Of a DNA stretch of 64,000 nt, positions 31,477 through 41,366 are shown in pieces; position 1 is the stretch's first letter, and each line of letters begins with the position of its first letter. This DNA comes from Lophium mytilinum (Eukaryota; Ascomycota; Dothideomycetes; Mytilinidiales; Mytilinidiaceae). The translations under genes and the position numbers were made by a program. The notes beneath the pieces were generated by a model. It did not search any database, was not told the DNA's origin, and worked only from the letters and a program-made list of their open reading frames with translations. The stretch spans positions 434,001 through 498,000 of the forward strand of contig MU004190.1 in NCBI GenBank assembly GCA_010093605.1. Direction: 5' to 3'.

Positions 31477-34225
31477 ATGCCTCCTCGCGCAGGTCACTCG
31501 AGAGTGAAAGCCCTCGACTACGACGACGATGATGTGTATAGCGACGACGACTTGGACGAAGGCGACGGAGATGGTATGCCCTGCGCAAAGCTCACAAACT
31601 CTCTGAGAACTCTCTGCTAACGAATTGTCCTCAGGAATGACTGACGAAGATAAAGGTACAATACCTAACTATCGAGACACCTCATTTGTAACACACGGAA
31701 TTTGTTCTGACACGGATGGGATGATAGAGCAACTGCGACTGGGTACGATAAATGTGAAGTCAGCATTAGGCCCGAGCCTCTCAATACCAGACACGGAAAT
31801 CCAAGAAGCATTATGGCATTACTATTTCGATGTGGCCAAGGCAGTGTCATACTTAAAGAGTAAGAGAGTTTGTGAACCCTTTCGCTCAAGATACGATGCT
31901 TATATTATACCAGACAAGCTCGCCCCAAAACCTGTGGCACAAACGAAAAAGCAGAAGCCGATCTCACGGTTTGACCAAGCAGCTGCGAGCACCTCTGGTG
32001 AGTCTCAATCATTTCTGCCTTCATGTCAAGACACAACCACTGCCCTCGGCCGACCGGACTTGGACTATACCCCTCTCCTAATGCCGATCTACGCCCTAGA
32101 GGCTGCGCGCGAACTTGACTGGTCTGACATCGGTTCAGGCGCAGCATCTATCCACCCGCCTGTGCTGTCACCATACGCCGAACAACATCATCTTATGTCT
32201 GCTGCCCATTTCTTCGAAGACACTCCATGGTTGAACGTTCCAGACCATCGCCGTGGAGACATACTCATCGAACCATTGTCTCCTCGTGGTGGACTCCTCG
32301 GTGGTTCCTCCAAGCTAGCAGCTCTGGCCGCAGCGCGAAAGAAGAAACAAGAAGAAGCGAAAGCCGCATCCACTCTGCAGGCTGCTAGTTCTGCAGATGG
32401 ACAAGAGACGGATCGGGCTGTGTCTCTTCTAGATCGCCTCAATGCCAAAGGAAAGCCCAGGGACGGCCTTCTCCTGGCCAAGCTTCAACCTGCCGAAGAA
32501 TCGAGCGCTGGAAAGCCTGCTCAGATGAGATATTCGGCGAAGAAGAAGAAATCACCAACTCCACCTCCCTTGAAAAGAGAAGAAGAGCCCACCCAGTTCA
32601 AGGCGACCCCCGATCCAATTGTACCAGTACCGGATATCCGAGCTCCTCCTTCAACATTTGCAGCAACCATGATTGGATTCTTCAACCAAGGCATCCAGGC
32701 CCGTTCTCCGGAGGGCAACCTGTTTTCATTGCCGTTCATCCGCACAAAGCAAACCGCTGACCTAGACCCGTTCGCAGGTCCAAGTCCAGATGACATCGTG
32801 ATGAATGCGCAAGCTAAGGGAACTAAGCCAAAAAAGGGTACTTCGAAGCCTGCATCTGGGGACAAAGCCACTAACGACGTCACGAATTCTGTATCTGCTC
32901 TATCGGTAGAAGAAGCCCCAAGAGTAAAGAGTAAGAATTTGGACGTCTTGAAAGAGTTTGAGAAATCTGATATGAAAAGAATGGCGAACTTCGTCGTCAT
33001 TGGTCATGTTGATCATGGCAAGAGTACACTGATGGGCCGCCTACTGTACGATCTCAAGGTCATAGACCAAAGGTCCGTCGACAAATTACGAAAAGAAGCG
33101 GAGACCATTGGAAAGTCTTCCTTCGCACTAGCATGGGTTATGGACCAAACATCCGAAGAAAGAAGTCGAGGTGTGACTGTTGACATTGCTACAAACTTTT
33201 TCGAGACGGAAAAGACAAAGTTCACGATACTCGACGCACCCGGTCACCAAGACTTCATCCCCAACATGATCGCAGGTGCCAGCCAGGCCGACTTCGCAGT
33301 CCTTGTCATCGATGCCGGCATCAACAGCTTCGAATCCGGACTCAAAGGTCAAACAAAAGAGCACGCAATGCTCGTCCGCAGCATGGGTGTCCAACGCCTC
33401 GTTGTGGCAGTCAACAAGATGGACACAGTCCAATGGAGCAAGGAGCGCTTCGACGAAATCTCCCAACAAATGACCGCCTTCCTCGTCTCGGCCTCCTTCG
33501 CCGCCAAAAACCTCACCTTCATCCCCTGCGCCGGCCTCACAGGCGGCAACATCATCCGCCCACCCCCCGCCAAAACATTCCCAGACGAATGGTACACTGG
33601 CCCAACCTTGATCGAAGCCCTCGACGCTTCCGAGCCCGCGAAACGTGCCCTCACACTCCCCCTCCGCCTCACTGTCTCCGACGTCTTCCGCGGCGGTATC
33701 ATGCACCCACTCTCCATCTCCGGCCGCCTCGACGCCGGCTCCTGCCAAGTCGGCGACACCGTCCTCGCCATGCCGGCGGGCGAAGCCGCAACCATCAAAG
33801 GCATCGAGTCCGAAAGCGAGTCCGTCGACTGGGCCGTTGCGGGACAAATTGTCACCCTCCATCTTGCGGACATCGACCCCGTGCATCTCCGCCTCGGCGA
33901 CATCATCTGCACCCCTAATAACCCTATCCAAAACATCAAACGCTTCACAGCGAAGATACTGGCATTCGAGGACGTGTTCCCGATGTCTGTGGACGTGTTC
34001 CGCGGCCGGATGAATGCGCCGGCGAAGGTGGTACGGCTGGTGAGTACGCTGAATAAGGCGAGTGGGGCGGTGGAGAAGAAGAAGCCGCGGATCGTGGCGC
34101 CGGGCGCGCTGGCGAAGGTAGTGGTGGAGTTGGAGAGGGAGATGCCGCTGGAGGTGGGGACAAGGGTGGTGTTGAGGGCGGGTGGGGATACGGTGGCCGC
34201 GGGATTGCTGGAGAGTGTGGAATGA
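31477..34225 (+). CDS. HBS1: Hbs1, eRF3-like ribosome-rescue GTPase
   Basis: Partner of Dom34 in no-go and non-stop decay, splitting stalled ribosomes. Exons are 31477-31573, 31635-31655, 31728-31859, 31914-31997 and 32100-34225; the product is 819 residues. The Hbs1 N-terminal domain is rebuilt only after removing introns 2 to 4: EQLRLGTINVKSALGPS, IQEALWHYYFDV and SYLKNKLAPKP. A disordered linker follows. The GTPase has G1 GHVDHGKST, switch RGVT, G3 DAPGH and G4 NKMD. EF-Tu-like beta-barrel domains complete the C-terminus. Introns of 72, 54 and 102 bp are multiples of three without stops, so an unspliced message would still read through; I call them introns from donor/acceptor fit and from the family sequence they interrupt. 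Confidence 0.92.
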
Positions 34226-35272
34226 GGTGATAGGATGCTATCGAATGTGTAGAATATGACATGTCGATTTCAAAATTTCGCACCTGCCAGACTGGCTTCA
34301 GAAGTGTACCCATTGTGCCAAAATGCACGTACACCTGGTCTAAATCACGGGGTATAGAATGTGACATCTCGGGTTTCACGATTTCAATTAGTCCAGGGGC
34401 GCTTTTGAGGGTGTAAAGGGTCGCAATTGGGAAGCTGGAGCAGTGATATATCTGTGCACACAAGATCATGATCTAGTACTGTAGCCTATATTCTAGGTGT
34501 TAGACTAGAGTGCACACCCGTTTGCCGCCGTCTGAGGTGGCTCAGCTAGATAATTGGCTGTAGAAAAAGATAAGCTCCCGGTCATTGAAAGGACATTCAG
34601 GTCCCTCAAACAGTGGTAGGGGAACCTACAAAATGCACGCCTGGGAATTATCGTTGCAGAATGCCTCCATCAGCAGAGAAAGCAGCGCTATCATAACACA
34701 GCATCATTACACAACATACACAAGCTTCACACTCACATTCAAAGGCAAGAAAAATCTCAAGCAAAACCCGTATTGGATTGCGCCTCTCTAACTCGCTGCA
34801 TAGACTCCACTCCATGAATCCCTCCTAACTACAGCACACGACGCTCAGCACAGACCGGGGGGTATAGAAAGGCCTGATCCGTCTCCAACGCTCGCTTGCT
34901 AAAGAGCATGGCCGCTGCAAAGTATGACCCAAAATAACAAGAAAAGGGAAAGGTATGGTGAACATGGGGTTTGGTGGGGGATTGGTATGTGTGGAAATCT
35001 GAAAATCGCTCCTTGGTGGATGCTAGACTTTATAGCTGATCTGGGGAGTCGTGCAAATGTGCCATTGTTGCCGAGGACCCTGGAAATTGTTGCGGGATGA
35101 CTGACGTGGGGAAGGGGAAGGTGTGTTGCAGAACGCAGGGGAAGTTCTAGCTCGCAGATTGGGGAATTAGAGTCGCGGCGAGAGATGCCCATGAATCGGA
35201 GATGTGCTCGAAGGCGTCGCGTGATCCGTTCATATTGACAGCACGCGTAGCGTTGACAAGCAAGTTGTGTTC
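34226..35272. other. Intergenic between convergent HBS1 and A/P/E-rich protein genes
   Basis: Holds the inverted repeat copy at 34246-34432 and a 12-bp palindrome (AGATCATGATCT) near 34463. Otherwise only short frames. No gene. Confidence 0.6.
34246..34432 (-). repeat. Inverted, partly duplicated copy of the 28.6-kb repeat
   Basis: Bases 34351-34432 read in reverse carry TTGCGACCCTTTACACCCTC, AAAAGCGCCCCTGGACTAA and TTGAAATCGTGAAA, matching the 160-bp repeat at 28579. A weaker second piece, with GAATATGACATGTCG, is at 34246-34282. The copy begins about 20-130 bp after the HBS1 stop codon. Confidence 0.7.
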
Positions 35273-36391
35273 TTATTTCGCCTCCTCTGGCTTAGTCTCC
35301 CAACCTTGATGATCGTCCAAGGGGCCCGAGGTCGCTGACATTCCGGGAGCCGGGGTAACAGCCGGGATAGCAGGTAGAGCGGATTCGGCAGTCTTAGTCT
35401 CAGCGGGCGTGTCCGAACTAGTGGCAGGAGCTGGTAGAGCTTCAGCGGGCTCCGCGGCCTCTGCGGCTACCGGAGTAGCAGCAGGGGGCGATGGGGAAGC
35501 CGCTGATTGCAATCGTTAGCCAATGTACTGGCTGAGGAAAGGTGAAATGTGAAGTGTGATAGGGGGAAGGGGGAATAGGAATTGGGAAATTTAAAGGGAT
35601 GGGTATCTTGAAAGGTCGTGAAATCATTGAAGTCGTGTGTTGTTGGCCGTAAGGTCATATTGCCGTGAGAGAGCCATGGATGCTACAGGAGAGGCTGGAT
35701 GTCTCCAGAAGCGGCATCATGAGCTTGCGCTCACTCGTCAATGCACCTGTACCTCCAGCGCGATCCATTGTGGTACTCAGCGGGAGGCAAGTCGGCGTGA
35801 CGGCTGTGATTGGTGGGCCAACTGTAGTTGACGGGGCCCGGAGAAGGAACACGAGGCGGCTTACCGTCAGTAGCTTTCTTGACCTCGGCGAGCGCCTTGA
35901 CCTCTGGAGAGGTTGGGGCACCAGCACCCTCAGCTGGCTTTGGCTCGGCGGGCTTAGCTTCCTCAGCAGTTCTCGCGACCGGCGCACCGGTTTCAGCAGT
36001 CGTCGCGGGCGCGGGAGCAGCCTCAGGAGCGGGAGCTGGCGGCGTGGTCTCGGTGGGCTTGGGGACTTCCGCAGCGGCGGCGGGGGTCTCGGTGGTCGCG
36101 GTGGCAGCGGGCTTGTCTTCTTTCTTTTCCTTCTTCTTCTTGCCGAAGAGGCCCTTGAAGAACTTCTTCGCCGTGTTGACGGTGTCCGGTGCTACACAGG
36201 GCATCGTGTGTTAGAACTGGGTCGCTTGTTGCGCAGGAAGAGCGAGATAGAGGGGAGATGAGCGGAAGCAACGGATGGAGGCCGCGAGGGCAGCACGCGG
36301 GATTTGAAGCTCGACACGGTAAACAGAGGGCACGGGAAGCTGCAGCATGAGGCTGGAGGGGAGGCAGCGGCCACTTACGAACTCCTGGCAT
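35273..36391 (-). CDS. Low-complexity A/P/E-rich protein, function unknown
   Basis: Best model: exons 36391-36379 (13 nt), 36191-35865 and 35502-35273; 189 residues. It begins MPGVPPDTVNTAKKFFKGLF followed by GKKKKEKKEDK, a short amphipathic, strongly basic start, then a long Ala/Pro/Glu/Thr stretch ending GPLDDHQGWETKPEEAK. The 362-bp second intron is long for this window. The reason to accept it is that both sides share composition and the phase fits. If the GTAAGC donor at 35864 is not used, exon 2 runs on to PGPVNYSWPTNHSRHADLPP and stops at 35731, giving an alternative C-terminus. I do not recognise a function. Confidence 0.55.
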
Positions 36392-37059
36392 GTTGATTGC
36401 GGTCGAGGTTGCTGAGGCGGACGGGTGTGTGTGGAAGGAGTGCAGCGAAGGCGGGAAGGAGAGATGAGGAAGACGCTCGGAGCTCTCAGGAGTGTTGAGG
36501 CAGCGGTTGTAGGCAGTGGGCAGCTTTTGAGCAGGGTGGTGAGAGCTAGGTAGGAGGCACGGAAGCTGGAGCCGGGCGTGGAGGTTTCGTGGTGGACGAC
36601 GAGGCTCGTTCGAGGTCGCGCCGCACCACGAAGGGCGAAGTCCAAGCTCGGCCCGCCCCAGATTCCGCACGCAATAATCCAGGGTCTACAACGCCGTTTC
36701 GCCCTATTTATAGCCGCATAAATGCTGCACTAATGTCACTGGAGCGAACAATGGCTGCTGTAGTTTCACGACGACGCGCCCCAGCCTCGACACACCTGCA
36801 CCCGCTGTCTGGGGACTGCTCAGCCTTAATCCACGGGGCACATGTGCCTCGCGCCTTCATCATTTGCTGCAGAATCTGTGCTACATACGGTGTAAACAAT
36901 GGCCATGTTCCATCAATTACACGCCCTGTCGCCGTTGCTTGAACCGGCTCGACGCGTCCTGGACCCCACCCTTGATACCGACCCCTGATGACAGTACTCC
37001 GCCGCAATGCAATCCTTCCTGATACATCCCATGCCATTGAACACTGGAAAATCGATAAC
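36392..37059. other. Intergenic, promoter of the A/P/E-rich gene
   Basis: 668 bp between two minus-strand genes. Antisense short frames only. Nothing recognised. Confidence 0.6.
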
Positions 37060-38604
37060 CTACGCAGGAGGGTTTCTGCCCGCCCACGGGGCTCGTGTCG
37101 TTGGGTTCGCGGCAGCTCCAGGCCTTGCCCAGGGTGCAGTCGTTGCGTTTCCAGAAGCTGGCGGCGGCACTGCTGTAGCAGACACCCATGGCGCCCTAGT
37201 CGGCTGGTTAGGACCATCAGGAACGGGTACCTGAGCGCGTGTCGTCGCCCACGGCGCCGCAGTTCCTGCTGTGGACGGTGTTGGCGCACCAGCCCAAGTA
37301 GCCCGCATGCCCTCTTGCATTGGGTCTCGCAGCGGCGCACTTCTCGACTGTGTTACCGTCGTCTGCCTCGTGGGCTGGCTTGTCGCATGCACCGAAGCCG
37401 TAATTGCTAGCGCTGCAGGGTCCTTCTCCCAAGCAAAGAGCGAGCCGAACGGGAAATGCTGTACGACTGGAAACTTGGAGAGCACTTCGGCATTGTACAT
37501 TTTCAGCATACCCTATACGTTATGTTAGAAGGATTTTCCTGACGTCTCACCACATGTGGCTAACCTTATTGATCTTTGCCCATCCTGCCTTGACTCCCGA
37601 GATATCGAACAGGATGGGGCTGTGCTCCCAGAACGGGCCTCTCTTGACGTCGTAGATGAAGCCAATTGCGTTGAAGTACATGTTGATTTTCCTTTCGCGC
37701 CCAACAACGTCGGCCTTTGCCACGTCAGGAGGATTGGGAGAATTTGGTAGCGAGCCCTCGGCGGGTATATCTGCCGGGGTGCGGATTGCTGGAGACAGCT
37801 GTGCGGAGCCAAAGATGTAAGGAAGAAATGAATGGTCGTCTAAGCCCCATACGCCGTGAGAGCCCGCCGGTTCGAGTGTGTACGTCAAAATTAGGCGACG
37901 GACCAGTTGTAAATAGCTACCGTCATGTCAACGAAATGTCGATCAACCACTAAGGTTGCTTACGGTTCAATGACGCCGAGCACAATGCCTCGCTCCTCCG
38001 CGCTAGACTCGGTCTGAGGAAACGCACCGAGTTTCCACAAGCAGCCAAGAAAGGCAAGAAAGCTAAGTTCGTGGCCAGTGCCATAATCTAGGCGCTGTGA
38101 GCTGCCAAAGCTGCCAAACAGATATGCTTCTAGCTCGGTTTTGGCAGTCGTGCCTTCAGAACCGCTACCTAGAGCCAGGATCTCAGTAGGAAGATGATCA
38201 TCCATCAACGCCGGCAGTCTCTCTTTAACCAAGTCATACCATTTCCTGAAGCTGACATTGCCGAACCTGCGCGGTCCAGTATCTAGGGGCACTTCGTCGA
38301 TAAAGCTGGCTAATTTCTCCAGGAGCTGGCTCAGTTTGAGTGTTACTGGTGACAAGGGAACCCTGGTATCATGCAACTCCCAGGCCTCTACGGTCTGAGA
38401 TGTTGATGTTTGTGTAAGCTTTCTTGGAAACATAGAAGCGTTCAACTGAAACAGAAATGTCATGATATCGCTGTATGCCTTCGTAGTGAGGAAGAATGAG
38501 ACGTCTTCGCCATCATGAATACACTTCGCCGGGATGGCAAATTTGTGCTCCGCCTTGTTGTCTAGCAGCTTCAGAGGCTGGTGTGGTATTCTGGTGTCAG
38601 CCAT
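37060..38604 (-). CDS. RRD1: PP2A phosphatase activator (PTPA), Rrd1 type
   Basis: Peptidyl-prolyl isomerase-like activator that helps load and activate PP2A-family phosphatases. Exons are 38604-37964, 37916-37565 and 37512-37060; the product is 481 residues. PTPA blocks run in order: [78 protein letters not shown] (across the first intron), [40 protein letters not shown] and [20 protein letters not shown] (across the second intron). After the domain comes a tail of about 110 residues with five Trp-centred copies of an APW/ATW motif. Length, tail and GMLKMY support Rrd1 rather than Rrd2. It is head to head with the AT-hook gene, only 197 bp apart. Confidence 0.94.
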
Positions 38605-38801
38605 AGTGACGCGGTAGTTGGATGAATGAGAGAGCCTTCACGCTATGAGACTAACAGGTTGGATGCCGGAAGCGTGACTTCGCGTTAAGGACATCCCGGT
38701 CGCCGCGCCAACCCAACGACAGCCAGCCTTGTATCCCCGCTCCGAAACAACGACGTTGATTCACTACTTTCTCCCCTCGTCCCCCTCCAAGGTTCGTTGA
38801 A

Positions 38802-41366
38802 ATGGCGAGGTTAAGGTCTGATGGCAAGGTTCAGAATTCCAGTAAGGTCGCGGACGCTTTGCCGGACGGGGCATCACAGTACAGCTACAGCAACGAGAAC
38901 AGCGACGAGGACCGCAATGGCGAGTCCGACCTCGAAGAAGATGGTATGGCCTTCCCTGATACCGCCGTTGTCATGCTCTGACGATTTAGGCGACGACGAT
39001 GCCCAGATACCTGATAGTGAGGACCTGGCGAACAGCCAGCTGATTGCGGAGCACAGTAGGGATGCCGCCCTCTCGGAAGAGGACATTACTGATTCAGTGC
39101 AAGTTGCAGCATTGCACCACGACGCATCGCACAACTTCTCTGAATCAATAGTGGGGAGGCCCCATCGTAGCTCAGCGCAAGCGGCTGCCAACGCCAGCCT
39201 TCTCAACGCTGCTCGCCAAGAGCCAGCATCGAGACGCAACCAACCCGCCCACGACACGTTGCCGATACGGCCGACAAGGAGCTCTCGCAATCTCGAGCCC
39301 GTCCCTCCCACGAAGGCAGGAAAGCTGAAGCGGCCATCTTCAGCTGCGACTAGCTCCTCTAATCCACGAGCGCAACGCCGAAGAGACCCGTACAACCTCC
39401 CAAGCTCCCAATCAGATCCGTCCCCAGCGAACACTGCACCGGATATACAGATTACTCCGCAAAAACAGAGGACTGGAAGGCGTAACAGGGCGGAACCGGA
39501 CGAAGCTGTTCTTGAGCCCACACCGCCTTCGAGGAAAAGTAAAAGGGTTGCTGGGGAAGACGTCTCCGTGGAGCCTGCACCACCAGGCGAGATTGTTGAA
39601 CATGCCGTCCAAAAGCGGCAGGGGATTGCCGAAAAACGACGCCATACTGCGGATGATGACGCAGAGGATCAAGGGCAGACCCCTCCGAAACGACCTCTTT
39701 CCTCCAGAGCTCGGCCAGCCGGAAATCCCAAATCACCAGCACCAGAGGTAGAAAACACAGTCGCACGTGGACGTGGAAGGCCCCGGGGGACCAAGAATCC
39801 ACCCAAACCTCAGCCCGAGAAAAGCGCCAGTTCCCGAATAGATCAGGCTGAGAAAGAGCAGGGCGTCACGAAGGCTACTAAAGCGCTAAATGCTAGCAAT
39901 AAGGCTATTCTACCAGGTGAAGCTAATTCGAAAGCCCAGCAACGGGCATCACGGCGCACGGGATCTCGAAATCAGGCGGGGGTCGAACAACCCGAGGAGA
40001 ACGACCATAGTACCAGTGGCCACCAGGAGCCGTCTGATCCTAAGCCAAGGAAGACTCAAGGAAAGGACGTACAGCCGCAGTCTAGTAGTACTGTACAAGA
40101 CCCGCGGGAAGTCCAGCCAGGCGAACAGCGCGACGGCATCGAAGATGAAGAATACACAGACGTGGAACAGTCGGACAGCGAAGAAGAACGCGGTGATTTT
40201 CTCGGCGAAGCACCTGAATTGCAAAAGGTCTTCTCGTTCGAGCGTCGGAAAATTCCCCTGGAAACTGACACAGGGAAAGAAATTCGCGAAAGCTATCTAA
40301 TTGCGCAGTCACTCTTCCGAACCCCCGAGACTGATCATGGGGACGAGCTCAATCTTCTTTTCGAAGAACGGGATGCGGAATTACTCAACCTTCGCAACCT
40401 GCTCACAACTGTAGAGCGCGACGAATTCCCAGAAGCCAAGGGCGAAATCATCCAAGATCTATACGCTCGGGTTCTACCTTCGCTAGCTCTCCTACTAGAA
40501 GACATTTGGGACTGCTGTGTCCCTAAAGAGACCGAAGGAGTGCTCCCTGAAAAGTGCCTCAGCCTAGTGATTCCTTACATCCGTATGATTCTCAGTCTGC
40601 ACAGCGCCCTCCAAACCTGGAAGGAAAAGCCGGACACAAAGTTAGCCATTGTGAAGCCAGTGCAAAGTCAAATCATCGCCCCGCTCAAAAAAGTGCTGAA
40701 CATATTAGAGAAAGAGAAACGGAAACGGCAAGATGCCGAAGCCCAGCTCGAGCAGAAACGCGCCACGGCAGCTGCCTTAGAGGAACGCGAGGAACTCGAC
40801 TCCCGGCTCGAGGAAGAGCGAAGAGAGCGCACGGCGCTCAAACGGAAATGGATCGATCTCCATCTCACCCGCATGGCTTGCGAGCCGGACGCCAGGCTCG
40901 CCCACCGTCTTCGCGCGAAGACTCGCGTCGTTCTTCCCATCGACCACGAGCCCAAGATCGAGCAGGACGCTGATGGCAACCCGTTCGAGCGCGTGGATGG
41001 CCTGGGTGCGCCGAGGACCTCGCGGCCGCCCACTGCTGGGGCGAAGATTGCGCTTCAGTGGACGAAGGAAGAGCGCTCGGCGCTCGATGAGGCGCTGGAG
41101 AAATACGCAGGTAAGCTTCGTGCTGCCTCTGCTGCTCCATTGTTCGTGACTAACCCTGTAAAGGTAAACGCGTTTACCAAAACGTCTTTAAAAAGCACTG
41201 CGGGCGAGGCGGCTTGCTGCGGAAATACACCGTGCCCGAGATCGTGGAGCAGGCGATGTACATGCGAAGCCAGTACATCGATTGGGCCTTGGAGCAAGGC
41301 GGCCAGCCCGAGGAGTGGATTGAGAGTATCCCTGTTTTCCACTGGGTCGAGGAGAAGGCGGTGTAG
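38802..41366 (+). CDS. Nuclear protein with AT-hook and C-terminal Myb-like domain
   Basis: Exons are 38802-38943, 38990-41110 and 41164-41366; the product is 821 residues. The true start is MARLRSDGKVQNSSK at 38802; an overlapping open frame begins later but is out of frame with the first exon. N-terminal ~480 residues are disordered, charged and basic, with an AT-hook core (ARGRGRPRG) near 307 for minor-groove DNA binding. From about 490 the chain is helical, with a coiled coil (KEKRKRQDAEAQLEQKRATA). The end has a Myb/SANT-like unit at about 736-785 (ALQWTKEERSALDEALEKYAG then KRVYQNVFKKHCG, joined across the last intron), then TVPEIVEQAMYMRSQY and a final WIESIPVFHWVEE. I do not know a named orthologue. 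A chromatin or DNA-binding role is inferred from these motifs. Confidence 0.8.

Noticed and set aside
33128-33948. Long minus-strand frames under HBS1
   Set aside because: Antisense shadows of the GTPase and barrel coding sequence.
38821-38990. Alternative start of the AT-hook gene at 38821
   Set aside because: That frame crosses the first intron; the 38802 ATG with splicing at 38943/38990 gives a coherent acidic N-terminus.
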